A stretch of DNA of 64,000 nucleotides from Burkholderia latens. GTDB taxonomy: Bacteria; Pseudomonadota; Gammaproteobacteria; Burkholderiales; Burkholderiaceae. The DNA is taken from positions 1,364,001 to 1,428,000 of the forward strand of contig NZ_CP013438.1 of assembly GCF_001718795.1 (NCBI RefSeq), read 5' to 3'. This document shows positions 17,229-26,394 of this stretch, one piece after another. Position 1 is the first letter of the stretch. Each line of letters starts with the position of its first letter. Below the pieces are notes generated by a model that was not told the origin of the DNA, did no database searches, and saw only the letters and a list, made by a program, of their open reading frames with translations. The translations under genes were made by a program, and so were the position numbers.

Positions 17229-18140
17229 ATGGACCATCTGCATGCAATGCGCATCTTCGCGCGCGTCGCCCATCTCGGCAGCTTCACGAAAGCGGCCGAG
17301 CAACTGCAATTGCCGCGTCCGACGGTCAGCAACGCCGTCCAGTATCTGGAAAAGCACCTGAAGGTGCGCCTGCTGCAACGGACCACGCGGCGCGTTGCGC
17401 TGACCGCCGAAGGCGCGACCTACTACGAACGCTGCACGCGGCTGCTGGCCGATCTCGACGATGCCGAGACGCTGTTCGACGACGCGGGCGCATCGCCGCG
17501 CGGCGTGATTCGCGTCGATCTGCCCGAGCGCTTCGCGCTGAACCAGGTGATTCCGGCGCTGCCGGATTTCCACGCGCGCTATCCCGACCTGCGCGTCATG
17601 CTCGGCACGACGGACCGCTTCGTCGATCTCGTCGCCGACGGCATCGACTGCGCGGTGCGAGTCGGCGTGCTGTCCGACACGTCGCTGGTCGCGCGCCGCA
17701 TCGGCGAGCTCGCGCAGATCAACTGCGCGTCGCCCGAGTATCTCGCGCGGCACGGCACGCCCCGCTCGCCGGACGATCTGCCGGACCACGTCGCCATCGG
17801 CTATTTCTCGAGCCGCACGGGCCGCGAACTGGAGTGGGAATATACGGACATGGATACGGGCGCGCTGCAGACGGTGAAGATGCGCAGTGTCGTCGCGGTC
17901 AACAGTTCGCAGGCGTATCTCGCGTGCTGTGTCGCGGGCCTCGGGCTGATCCAGGCGCCGCGCGAAGGACTCGCGCCGCTGCTCGACGGCGGCTCGCTGG
18001 TCGAGGTGCTCCCGGAATGGCAGGCGCCGCCGTTGCCGGTATCGGTCGTGTTTCCGCACGGCCGGCATCTGGCGCCGCGCGTGCGGATTTTCGTCGACTG
18101 GCTTGCGGACACGCTCGGCGATCCGGGCCGGGCGGGATGA
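17229..18140 (+). CDS. LysR-family transcriptional regulator
   Basis: This 303-residue regulator begins [20 protein letters not shown], with the HTH continuing [20 protein letters not shown], a subgroup typical of regulators that sit next to oxidoreductases. The effector domain spans about residues 88-295 with the common IDCAVRVG motif. It is divergent from the aldo/keto reductase gene, which suggests it controls that gene and itself from the shared 145-bp region. Its final GGCGGG-rich codons end 50 bp before the convergent porin gene. Confidence 0.9.
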   Translation: MDHLHAMRIFARVAHLGSFTKAAEQLQLPRPTVSNAVQYLEKHLKVRLLQRTTRRVALTAEGATYYERCTRLLADLDDAETLFDDAGASPRGVIRVDLPERFALNQVIPALPDFHARYPDLRVMLGTTDRFVDLVADGIDCAVRVGVLSDTSLVARRIGELAQINCASPEYLARHGTPRSPDDLPDHVAIGYFSSRTGRELEWEYTDMDTGALQTVKMRSVVAVNSSQAYLACCVAGLGLIQAPREGLAPLLDGGSLVEVLPEWQAPPLPVSVVFPHGRHLAPRVRIFVDWLADTLGDPGRAG

Positions 18141-18190
18141 CGGCCGCCGGCGCCGCGCGATCCGTCGCGCCGCGCCGGCTGGTCAAAACA

Positions 18191-19345
18191 TCAGAACTTG
18201 TGGCGAATTGCGGCGCGCACCGCGAACTGATTCGACGATGACGACGGGCCGTCCGTGCCGACCACGTAGCCGCCGTCGGCCGCGGTGCCCGTCTTGTCGC
18301 CGCCGACCTTCTGCCATGCGCCCTGCAGATAGACGTCGGTCCGCTTCGACAGGCTGTAGTCGGCCATCAGCCCGACCGTGTGGTACTTGGGCTTGAACGA
18401 CCCGGCCGCGGCGTCGAACTTGCCGTCCGTGTACACGTACTGCGCACCCAGGTAAAAATCGGGCGTGAGCTGATACTTGCCGTTGATCTCGAAGTTCTGG
18501 AACTTGGTCGCGCTCAGCCCGAGGCCCGAGAACGTCGACGCCGGCAGATAAACGGTCGACACCGGGTTCTTCACGTCGGTCTTCGTATAGACGAACCCGA
18601 CCGTCGCCGGGCCGAACGTGTAGTTGATCCCGCCGCCGAAGATGCGCAGCCGGTCGGCGACGAAATTCGCGTCGTCGGCCGCGATCGCGCCCGCGTTGCC
18701 GACGCCCGGACTGTTCGCCTGCAGGTACGCCGCGGCGACCTGCAGCCCGGCGAGCGAATATTGCGCGCCCATGCTGTACTGCCGATTGGCCGAGAAGCCG
18801 GTGCTGTTGCTGAAGCTGTAGGTGCCGCCGAACGACAGCCCGTTCCAGTCGGCGCTCGCGTACTTGACCGTATTGTTGACGCGGAACGAGTTGTCCGTGT
18901 TGTCGTTGTCGAACGGATGCGAGAACAGCGTGCCGCCCCAGTTGCCGTTCGCGGTCAGCGGCGCAAGGTAATCGACGACGGCGTCGTACTGGCGGCCGAA
19001 GCTCAGCGTACCGAAGCGCGACGCGCTCAGCCCGACGAATGCCTGGCGGCCGAACATGCGGCCGCCCTGGTTGAGCCGGCCGTTGTTCACGTCGAAGCCG
19101 TTTTCCAGCGTAAAGACGGCCTTCAGCCCGCCGCCGAGATCCTCGCTGCCCTTCAGGCCCCAACGGCTGCCCTGCGCATAGCCGCTTGCGAGCTGGTAGT
19201 CGGTTTTTCCGACCCCATTTACGTTCACGTTGTTCGTGTAGTTGAAGCCTTCGTCGATCAAGCCGTACAGCGTGACGCTATCCTGCGCGAACGCCGGCGC
19301 GGCGAAGGCGGCCAGCGCGGCGGCAAAAATGACGTGCTGCTTCAT
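18191..19345 (-). CDS. Gram-negative outer-membrane porin (OmpC/Omp38 type)
   Basis: This 384-residue protein has a 20-residue Sec signal (MKQHVIFAAALAAFAAPAFA) followed by QDSVTLYGLID, the typical first strand of Burkholderia trimeric porins. It continues with SRWGLKGSEDLGGGLKAVF and ends in the outer-membrane signature phenylalanine (IRHKF). Alternating beta strands run throughout. It should form a general diffusion channel. The ATG at 19345 begins the signal peptide; an in-frame start 10 codons upstream does not. It is monocistronic. Specificity cannot be read from sequence. Confidence 0.93.
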   Translation of the reverse strand: MKQHVIFAAALAAFAAPAFAQDSVTLYGLIDEGFNYTNNVNVNGVGKTDYQLASGYAQGSRWGLKGSEDLGGGLKAVFTLENGFDVNNGRLNQGGRMFGRQAFVGLSASRFGTLSFGRQYDAVVDYLAPLTANGNWGGTLFSHPFDNDNTDNSFRVNNTVKYASADWNGLSFGGTYSFSNSTGFSANRQYSMGAQYSLAGLQVAAAYLQANSPGVGNAGAIAADDANFVADRLRIFGGGINYTFGPATVGFVYTKTDVKNPVSTVYLPASTFSGLGLSATKFQNFEINGKYQLTPDFYLGAQYVYTDGKFDAAAGSFKPKYHTVGLMADYSLSKRTDVYLQGAWQKVGGDKTGTAADGGYVVGTDGPSSSSNQFAVRAAIRHKF

Positions 19346-19723
19346 GACGAATCTCCGGAGCCGGGGGCCGGGCATGTCATTCGCCCGGCGATCGTTGGTC
19401 TGTTTATGTCGGTGGCCCGCAGGGCGGACAACGCGGTGTGCGGCCGCGAGGACAAAATGGTGTCACGTCGCAAATCGCTCGTCCATCGGCACGTGGGCGA
19501 GCCGTGCAAAGCATTGCGCCGCTCCAACTGGGGGCCGCATCGCCGTCCGGGCAGCCTTGCCGGACGCGGGCTCCCGGCTAGCCATCCGCGTAAACCCCGG
19601 GTAGCGTCGCATCGGTGGCACAATGCGCATCCGTTCGTCATTTTTTCACGAAGTCATGCTTCACCCCGACTCACCCGCGGCACGTGCCGGCCGCGCCCGC
19701 GACACGCGCAGGGAGGCGGCCCG
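19346..19723. other. Divergent intergenic region, porin and OpgC-like gene
   Basis: This 378-bp stretch separates the leftward porin from the rightward membrane acyltransferase gene. It should contain both promoters, but no strong hexamer pair or hairpin stood out by eye. Confidence 0.35.
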
Positions 19724-20827
19724 ATGACCGCCGCAGCCCGGGCCGGCCGCTACGCCGAGCTCGATTTCTTCCGCGGCCTGGTGCTGCTCGTGATCGTCGT
19801 CGACCATATCGGCGGCAGCATCCTGTCGCGCGTCACGCTGCATGCGTACGCGCTGTGCGACGCGGCCGAAGTGTTCGTGTTCCTCGGCGGTTTCGCGACC
19901 GCCATCGCGTACAACTCGCTCGCCGAACGCCACGACGAGGCCGCCGCGCGCCAGCGCTTTATCCGGCGCGCGTTCGAGATCTACCGTGCGTTTCTCGTGA
20001 CGGCCGGCCTGATGCTGCTGATCACCGCCGTGCTGAACGCGTTCGCGATCGACGGCCCGAACATGCCGACCAACGATCTCGACGGCCTGCTGCACAAGCC
20101 GCTCGCCGCGCTGCGCGACATCCTGCTGTTCCGCCGCCAGCCGTATCTCGCGTCGGTGCTGCCGATGTATGCGTTCTTCGCGCTGCTCGTGCCGCTCGCG
20201 CTGCCGCTCGCGCGCACGCAGCCGTGGCTGATGCTCGCGTTCAGTGCGTCGCTGTGGTACGCGGCGCCGCACGCCGCGCGCTTCCTGCCGACCGTCGAAG
20301 GCGCGCCGTGGGACTTCAATCCGTTCGCGTGGCAGTTCCTGTTCGTGCTCGGCGTGATCGCGCGCTGCCAGCCCGTCTACCAGACGCTCGCGCCGAAGCC
20401 GCAAGGCTGGCTGCTGACGGCCGCGGCGCTCGCGATCGTCGCGGCCGGCGCGTATTACCGGCTGCGCGTCGAGCCGTTCCCCACCGATCCGTCGATCAAG
20501 CAGAATCTCGGCGCGCTGCGGCTCGCGAACTTCCTCGCGATCGCGTGGCTCGCGGCCAAGCTCGTACACCTCGGATGGATGAAGAAGGTCGCGCATGCGA
20601 TGCCATGGATCGGTACGATCGGACGCCAGGGACTGCTCTGCTTCGTCGCCGGCACAGGCATCTCGCTCGCGGTGGACTCGCTGCTTTACCAGGCGACCGA
20701 AGGCTACCTGGACGTGCCGCTCGGCCTGACCGCCGACGTCGTCGCGATGGGGCTGCTGTATCTCGTCGCGAAGCTCTACGCGCCGCTGGTGTCGCGGCTG
20801 CCGTTCCCGTTCCGCGCGCGGCGATGA
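19724..20827 (+). CDS. OpgC-family membrane protein
   Basis: This 367-residue inner-membrane protein has about ten hydrophobic segments. It begins with the OpgC/acyltransferase signature RYAELDFFRGLVLLVIVVDH, whose histidine is the conserved candidate catalytic residue, then FVFLGGFATAIAY. In the family, OpgC transfers succinyl groups to periplasmic glucans; the wider OpgC-domain group in Burkholderia is uncharacterised. A ribosome site (GGGAGG) precedes the ATG at 19724, and longer in-frame starts upstream cross non-coding sequence. An esterase gene follows 61 bp downstream on the same strand; together they might add and remove acyl groups. Confidence 0.85.
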   Translation: MTAAARAGRYAELDFFRGLVLLVIVVDHIGGSILSRVTLHAYALCDAAEVFVFLGGFATAIAYNSLAERHDEAAARQRFIRRAFEIYRAFLVTAGLMLLITAVLNAFAIDGPNMPTNDLDGLLHKPLAALRDILLFRRQPYLASVLPMYAFFALLVPLALPLARTQPWLMLAFSASLWYAAPHAARFLPTVEGAPWDFNPFAWQFLFVLGVIARCQPVYQTLAPKPQGWLLTAAALAIVAAGAYYRLRVEPFPTDPSIKQNLGALRLANFLAIAWLAAKLVHLGWMKKVAHAMPWIGTIGRQGLLCFVAGTGISLAVDSLLYQATEGYLDVPLGLTADVVAMGLLYLVAKLYAPLVSRLPFPFRARR

Positions 20828-20888
20828 TGCGCCGCGCGGTCATGCGCCGCTGCTACGATAGCGGCCGCCACCCCTGAAACGCTTCGCC

Positions 20889-21833
20889 ATGCGCCGACTC
20901 GCCCTTCCGTTCGCCGCCGCGCTGCTCGCCGGCTTCCTCGCCACCGCCCATGCCGCGCCGGGCGGGTCCGCGCTGTCGCCGGCCGGCTCCGCCCCCGCAG
21001 CCGCGATCGCGCCGCCCGCAACGGCCGCGCCTGCCGCGCAGGAGCCGTCGGTCAATCCGGGCAGCAGCATCGTGCTGCGTTCGTTCCGGTCGGCATCGCT
21101 GAAGCGCGACTGGTCATACACGGTGTATCTGCCGCCCGGCTACAACCCGGAGGGCGCGCGCTATCCGGTGCTGTACCTGCTGCACGGCAACGCCGGCAAC
21201 GCGAACGACTGGATCACGCAGGGCCGGCTGCAGGCAACCGCCGACACGCTGATCGAGCGCCACGAGATTCCGCCCGTCGTGATCGTGATGCCGCAAGGCG
21301 GCACCGACTGGTACGTCGATCGCAAGGAGAAGATGCAGAGCGCGTTCGTGAACGACCTGCTGCCGGAAGTCGAAGCGCATTTCGCGGTGTCGAACCAGCG
21401 CGCGGGGCGCGCGATCGGCGGCGTATCGATGGGCGGCTTCGGCGCGCTGCGCTTCTCGCTGCTCGAGCCTGGCCTGTTCTGCGGCGCGATGCTGCTGAGC
21501 CCCGCGATCTATGCGAACGAGCCGCCGCTCAATTCCGCGGCGCGCTACGTCGGTGTGTTCGGCGACCGGCAGTTCGACCCGCGCGTATGGCACGAGCTCA
21601 ATTACCCGGCGCTGATGCGTGGCTATTTCGCACGCACGTGGCGCGTGCCGATGTTCATCGCGGCCGGCGACGACGATCTGACGATCCAGGCCGAATCGAG
21701 CCTGCTGTATACGCAACTGCGCCGTGCGCAGAATCCGGCAGAACTGCGAATCGTCGATGGCGGCCATACGTGGGACGTGTGGCGGGGCTTGCTCGGGTAC
21801 GGGTTGAAATACACGCTGGAGTGCGTGAAGTAA
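20889..21833 (+). CDS. Secreted esterase, alpha/beta hydrolase (EsD/antigen 85-like)
   Basis: This 314-residue protein has a Sec signal (cleavage near AHAAP, about residue 22) and an Ala/Pro-rich linker. The putative-esterase fold then runs YTVYLPPGYNPEG, YPVLYLLHGNAGN, the nucleophile elbow GVSMGG (Ser at about residue 181), an aspartate in AAGDDDLT and the histidine in GGHTWDVW, completing a Ser-Asp-His triad. It should act in the periplasm or outside the cell on ester bonds. It follows the OpgC-like gene on the same strand and may be co-transcribed. Confidence 0.88.
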   Translation: MRRLALPFAAALLAGFLATAHAAPGGSALSPAGSAPAAAIAPPATAAPAAQEPSVNPGSSIVLRSFRSASLKRDWSYTVYLPPGYNPEGARYPVLYLLHGNAGNANDWITQGRLQATADTLIERHEIPPVVIVMPQGGTDWYVDRKEKMQSAFVNDLLPEVEAHFAVSNQRAGRAIGGVSMGGFGALRFSLLEPGLFCGAMLLSPAIYANEPPLNSAARYVGVFGDRQFDPRVWHELNYPALMRGYFARTWRVPMFIAAGDDDLTIQAESSLLYTQLRRAQNPAELRIVDGGHTWDVWRGLLGYGLKYTLECVK

Positions 21834-21956
21834 CCCACCTGCGTAGGGCTGCCGGCAGCCGCGCGCCGGCTGCCTGACGATTCGCGCTCGATCAATCCGC
21901 CGTTCCCGGCGCGACGCATACGTCGGCGCCCGCACCGGAAACGCGCGCGATTCGAT

Positions 21957-23195
21957 TCAATTCCACGCATGGCGCGCCGGACGCACGCCGTTCAGATAGT
22001 AGTTGCCGACGAGGTGATACTTCCACCGCACCGGATCGTGCAGCGTGTGCGTGCGCGCATTGCGCCAGTGCCGGTCGAGATTGTGTTCGGCGAGCGTCGA
22101 TTGCGTGCCGGCCAGTTCGAACAGCTTCTCGCCGGCCAACAGCGCGATCTCGGTCGTCAGCACCTTCGCCTCGCCGACTGCCACCGATGCGTGCGCGACA
22201 TCGTCGTCGGTCACCGCGCCGCGCGCACCGATCTCGTCGAGCGTGCGCGCCGCACGTTCGAGCAGCGCTTCGGCCGCATGCAGCTGGATATGCAGCCGGC
22301 CGATCTCGCGGACGATCAACGGATCGTCGGTCGCCCGCGCCACGCCGCTGTCGACCCACGGCCGCGTCCGGGTGCGCACGAACGCCTCCGTGTCGGCGAT
22401 GGCCGCCTTTGCGATGCCCGCGTCGATCGCCGCCTGGATGATCTGCGACAGCGGACCGTTGAGCGTCGGCTCGTCCGACACGCGCTGCGCATGCAACACA
22501 TGCGACGCCGGCACGCGCACACCGTCGAGCACGACCGTGCCGCTGGCGGTCGTGCGCTGTCCGAAGCCCGACCAATCGTCGATCACGCTGAGTCCCGGCG
22601 TCGGCTGCGGGACATACGCGAGCCATGCCTGCTGCGCATCGTCGAGGCCGAGCACCGGCACGTAGTGCGCGAACAGCGCCCCGGTCGAATAGAACTTCGT
22701 GCCGTCGACGACGTAATCGTCGCCATCGCGCCGCACGCGCGTCTTCAGGTCGAGCACGTGCTTCGTGCCCTTCTCCGAGAAACCGTTGCCGAAGCGCTTG
22801 CCGCTCAAGACCTCCGCGAAGAAATGGCGTTTTTGCGCGTCGGTGCCGATCAGCGCGATCACGTCGACGAGCCCGAAGTGGTTCTGCGGCAACTGGCCGA
22901 GCGACGCATCGGCCGCCGCGACGATCTTGATCACCTCGACGAGCGTCAGGTTCGATACGCCCGCGCCGCCGTAGGCCTTCGGCACCGTGATCGCCCACAG
23001 CCCCGATTGCGAGAACCACTCGATCTCGTCGCGCGGCAAGCGACGCGCGCGATCGCGCTCGGACGCGCCCTCCGCGAGCCGCTGCGCGAGCGCATGCGCG
23101 GCCGCGATCGCCTGGGCGTCGTCGGTAATCACGCGGGCCGCCCGCGGCCTCGCATCGGCCGGCCGATCTTGAATCGTCGCACTCGTATCTGACAT
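21957..23195 (-). CDS. SfnB/DszC-type flavin monooxygenase (acyl-CoA dehydrogenase fold)
   Basis: This 412-residue protein has the acyl-CoA dehydrogenase fold but resembles the SfnB/DszC branch, flavin-dependent monooxygenases linked to use of sulfones and other organosulfur compounds. Signatures: AITVPKAYGGAGVSNLTLVEV, NGFSEKGTKH, YVVDGTKFYSTGALFAHYVPV, DDWSGFGQRTTASGT and DRHWRNARTHTLHDPVRWKYH near the end. The ATG at 23195 follows AGGAG; a 44-codon upstream extension is not supported. It is divergent from a second protein of the same fold. Such enzymes need a separate flavin reductase, which is not in the window. The exact substrate is unknown. Confidence 0.85.
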   Translation of the reverse strand: MSDTSATIQDRPADARPRAARVITDDAQAIAAAHALAQRLAEGASERDRARRLPRDEIEWFSQSGLWAITVPKAYGGAGVSNLTLVEVIKIVAAADASLGQLPQNHFGLVDVIALIGTDAQKRHFFAEVLSGKRFGNGFSEKGTKHVLDLKTRVRRDGDDYVVDGTKFYSTGALFAHYVPVLGLDDAQQAWLAYVPQPTPGLSVIDDWSGFGQRTTASGTVVLDGVRVPASHVLHAQRVSDEPTLNGPLSQIIQAAIDAGIAKAAIADTEAFVRTRTRPWVDSGVARATDDPLIVREIGRLHIQLHAAEALLERAARTLDEIGARGAVTDDDVAHASVAVGEAKVLTTEIALLAGEKLFELAGTQSTLAEHNLDRHWRNARTHTLHDPVRWKYHLVGNYYLNGVRPARHAWN

Positions 23196-23485
23196 CGGGC
23201 TCTCCTGTCGAATGACGAAAGCATTCAATCTAGCAGCGCGCGGCGGGCCGGCAAACCGAGCGATTCTCGTAACGATATTCCTTCGGATAGCAAACGACTT
23301 GACACGGCAAGCCGCTCGACGCTGCACTCGCGCAGCGCAACCGATGCACGAGCGTCGCCGCTTCTGCTCGCCCGTTTCCGTAATGCGCAGCGACGATAAC
23401 GATCTGCGAATCCGTTATTGGAACGCATCGGTCGCGCTTCCTATACTGGTCTCCCGGTGCAAATGCCCCCTTCGAGGACCATCGC

Positions 23486-24754
23486 ATGACTTCGTCGCAC
23501 GCAGATCACGCTCTCTCCACCGGTACCGACTACGACGCGCTCGCGAGCCGGTTTCGCCCGCTGTTCGACCGGATCGCCGCCGGCACCGCGGAACGCGAAC
23601 ACCGCCGCGAACTGCCGCACGAAGCGATCGGCTGGCTGAAGGCCGCCGGCTTCGGCGCGGTCCGGCTGCCGGTTCGCGACGGCGGTGCGGGCGCATCGCT
23701 GCCGCAGCTGTTCCGGCTGCTCACCGAGCTCGCGACGGCCGATTCCAATCTGCCGCAGGCGTTGCGCGGCCACTTCGCGTTCGTCGAGGACTGGCTCAAC
23801 GCACCGCCCGGGCCGCAGCGCACGACGTGGCTCGACCGCTTCGCGAGCGGCCAGCTCGTCGGCAATGCGTGGTCGGAAGCCGGCGACGTCCCGCTCGGCC
23901 AGACCATCACCAAGGTATCGGAAAAGAACGGCCGGCTCGTGCTGAACGGCCGGAAGTTCTACAGCACGGGCAGCCTGTTCGCGGACTGGATCGACGTGTT
24001 CGCGCAGCGCGAACGCGACGGCAGCGACGTGATCGTCGCGGTCGCAACCGCACAGCCCGGCGTGATACTCGAAGACGACTGGGACGGCTTCGGGCAGCGC
24101 ACGACCGGCAGCGGCACGACGCGCTTCGAGGATGCAGCGGTCGACACGGATAACGTGATCGACTTCGCACGCCGCTTCAAGTATCAGACCGCGTTCTACC
24201 AGCTATTCCACGTCGCGACGCTGGCCGGCATCGGCCATGCGATCGTGCGCGATGCGGGCGAACTGGTACGCAACCGCACGCGCGTGTACAGCCACGGCAA
24301 CGCCGCGCGCGCGGGCGACGATGCGCAGCTTCAGCAGGTGATCGGCGAGATCGCATCGTGGGCGTACGCAGCCGATGCGCTCGCGCTGCGTGCCGCGCAG
24401 CCGCTGCAGCAGGCTTATCTCGCGCGCTTCGGCAACGACGACGAAGCCGAACGCGCGGCGAACGTCGCCGCCGAAATCGAGTCCGCACAGAGCCAGCTCG
24501 TCGTGTCGGAACTCGTGCTGCGCGCGGCGACGCGCCTGTTCGATGCGCTCGGCGCGTCCGCGACGCGCAGCACCACCGCGCTCGATCGTCACTGGCGCAA
24601 CGCGCGCACGGTGTCGTCGCACAATCCGCTCGTCTATAAGGCGCGGATCGTCGGCGACTGGGTCATCAACGGACGCACACCGCCATTCGTGTGGCGCGTC
24701 GGCAATGGCACCGCTGCCGATTCCGACGCCACGGCGACGGAGGCTGCGCGATGA
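23486..24754 (+). CDS. Acyl-CoA dehydrogenase-fold flavin monooxygenase, SfnB/DszC relative
   Basis: This 422-residue protein is a paralogue of the divergent SfnB-like protein, sharing FGAVRLPVRDGGAGASLPQL, RLVLNGRKFYSTGSLFADWI, DDWDGFGQRTTGSGTTRFED and DRHWRNARTVSSHNPLVYKA. Its stop overlaps the ATG of the flavin-dependent oxidoreductase gene that follows (ATGA), so the two are translationally coupled and probably act on one pathway. By analogy with DszC/DszA the fold supplies an N- or S-oxygenation step using reduced flavin. Substrate unknown. Confidence 0.85.
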   Translation: MTSSHADHALSTGTDYDALASRFRPLFDRIAAGTAEREHRRELPHEAIGWLKAAGFGAVRLPVRDGGAGASLPQLFRLLTELATADSNLPQALRGHFAFVEDWLNAPPGPQRTTWLDRFASGQLVGNAWSEAGDVPLGQTITKVSEKNGRLVLNGRKFYSTGSLFADWIDVFAQRERDGSDVIVAVATAQPGVILEDDWDGFGQRTTGSGTTRFEDAAVDTDNVIDFARRFKYQTAFYQLFHVATLAGIGHAIVRDAGELVRNRTRVYSHGNAARAGDDAQLQQVIGEIASWAYAADALALRAAQPLQQAYLARFGNDDEAERAANVAAEIESAQSQLVVSELVLRAATRLFDALGASATRSTTALDRHWRNARTVSSHNPLVYKARIVGDWVINGRTPPFVWRVGNGTAADSDATATEAAR

Positions 24755-26151
24755 GCAAGACCATTCGCTTCAACGCGTTCGAGATGAACTGCGTCGGCCA
24801 CCAGTCGCCCGGCCTGTGGGCGCATCCGCGCGACCGTTCGTGGCAGTACAAGGATCTCGATTACTGGACCGACCTCGCGCGCGTGCTCGAGCGCGGAATC
24901 TTCGACGCGATCTTCATCGCGGACGTGATCGGCTACTACGACGTGTACAAGGGCAGCAACTATCACGCGCTGCACCAGGCCGCGCAGATCCCGGTCAACG
25001 ATCCGCTGCAGCTCGCCGCGCCGATCGCGATGGCGACCGAGCATCTCGGGATCGGCATCACCGCGTCGACGACGTTCGAGCATCCGTACACGTTCGCGCG
25101 CCGGCTGTCGACCGCCGACCATCACACGAAGGGCCGGCTCGCATGGAATATCGTCACGTCATATCTGGAAAGCGGCGCGAAGAATGTCGGCGACCGCGGC
25201 TTGCGCACGCACGACGACCGCTACGCGGTGGCGGCCGAATACGTCGAGGTGCTGTACAAGCTGTTCGAGGGCAGCTGGGAAGACGGCGCGGTCGTGCGCG
25301 ATCGCGACGGCCGCGTGTTCACGCATCCGGAGAAAGTGCACGAGATCGGCCACAACGGGCGCTTCTTCGACGTGCCCGGCTATCACCTGTGCGAGCCGTC
25401 GCCGCAGCGCACGCCGGTGCTGTTCCAGGCCGGCGCATCCGGGCCCGGCAAGGCGTTCGCCGCGCAGCACGCCGAATGCGTGTTCGTCGCCGCGCCGACG
25501 CGGGCGCAGCTCGCACGCTACGTCGCCGACGTGCGCGCGCAGGCGGTCGCCGCAGGCCGCGACCCGCACGACGTGCTGATCTACAACCTCGTCACGGTGA
25601 TCGTCGACGAAACCGACGAGAAAGCGCACGCGAAGTTCGACGAGTACCGCCGCTACGTGTCGTACGACGGGTCGCTCGTTTTCATGTCCGGCTGGACCGG
25701 CATCGATTTCGGCCAGTACGCGCCGACCGACCCCGTCAGGCGCGTCGAGACGAATGCGATCGTGTCGGCTGTCGAGCATCTGGCCGGCGGCGATACCGCG
25801 TGGACGATCGAGGAACTGGCCGCATGGGGCGGCATCGGCGGGATGGGGCCGGTGTTCGTCGGCTCCGCGCAGACCGTCGCGGACATCCTGCAGGAATGGG
25901 TCGCCGCGACCGACGTCGACGGCTTCAATCTCGCGTATGCCGTTGCGCACGAAACCTTCGAGGACATCGTGCGCTACCTCGTGCCGGAGTTGCAGCGGCG
26001 CGGCGTGTATCCGACCGAATACGCGCCCGGCACGCTGCGCGAGAAGCTGTTCGGCGGCTCGGCGAAGTTGCCGGACACGCATCCTGCCGCACGGTTTCGC
26101 GACATCGAGCAGGTCAAGCGCGACGCGCAACGGGTGGCCGACTACGCGTGA
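24751..26151 (+). CDS. LLM-class FMN-dependent monooxygenase (NtaA/SnaA/DszA family)
   Basis: This 466-residue protein belongs to the bacterial-luciferase-like NtaA/DszA group, two-component monooxygenases that cleave C-N or C-S bonds with FMNH2 and oxygen. Signatures: HQSPGLWAHPRDRS, YWTDLARVLERGIFDAIFIA, STTFEHPYTFARRLSTADH, GRLAWNIVTSYLESGAKNVG and PVLFQAGASGPGKAFAAQHA. I chose the ATG at 24751, which overlaps the preceding stop; an in-frame start 20 codons upstream overlaps the previous gene with arginine-rich sequence. Together with the two SfnB-like genes it suggests organosulfur or N-heterocycle scavenging. Confidence 0.9.
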   Translation: MSKTIRFNAFEMNCVGHQSPGLWAHPRDRSWQYKDLDYWTDLARVLERGIFDAIFIADVIGYYDVYKGSNYHALHQAAQIPVNDPLQLAAPIAMATEHLGIGITASTTFEHPYTFARRLSTADHHTKGRLAWNIVTSYLESGAKNVGDRGLRTHDDRYAVAAEYVEVLYKLFEGSWEDGAVVRDRDGRVFTHPEKVHEIGHNGRFFDVPGYHLCEPSPQRTPVLFQAGASGPGKAFAAQHAECVFVAAPTRAQLARYVADVRAQAVAAGRDPHDVLIYNLVTVIVDETDEKAHAKFDEYRRYVSYDGSLVFMSGWTGIDFGQYAPTDPVRRVETNAIVSAVEHLAGGDTAWTIEELAAWGGIGGMGPVFVGSAQTVADILQEWVAATDVDGFNLAYAVAHETFEDIVRYLVPELQRRGVYPTEYAPGTLREKLFGGSAKLPDTHPAARFRDIEQVKRDAQRVADYA

Positions 26152-26394
26152 CGGCGATGCGGGTGGCCGGCTTGCGTGCTGGCCGGCGGGCTGCCGCGCA
26201 GGCAAGCGCAGGCGCCGCGCGCGTCATCCGGCACGACACGCGAAGCGCGTCGGCCGCACGCGCGCGATGCACGTCGCCGCAGGCGGCACCCGGGCGGCAT
26301 TCGGGCCGCACGATCGACCTGTCGGCGGTGAACGAACGCGCGACGATGGCGAATTTCATTCAGACGGCGACCGATGGCTGCGCCCGTCAACCGC
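26152..26394. other. Convergent intergenic region
   Basis: The monooxygenase gene and the leftward FAD hydroxylase gene converge here. The sequence keeps the genome's high GC content but shows no credible gene and no T-tailed hairpin. Confidence 0.35.

Noticed and set aside
17085..18068. Upstream extension of the aldo/keto reductase frame opposite the LysR gene
   Set aside because: The family's N-terminus begins exactly at 17084; the extension is antisense to a well-formed LysR protein.
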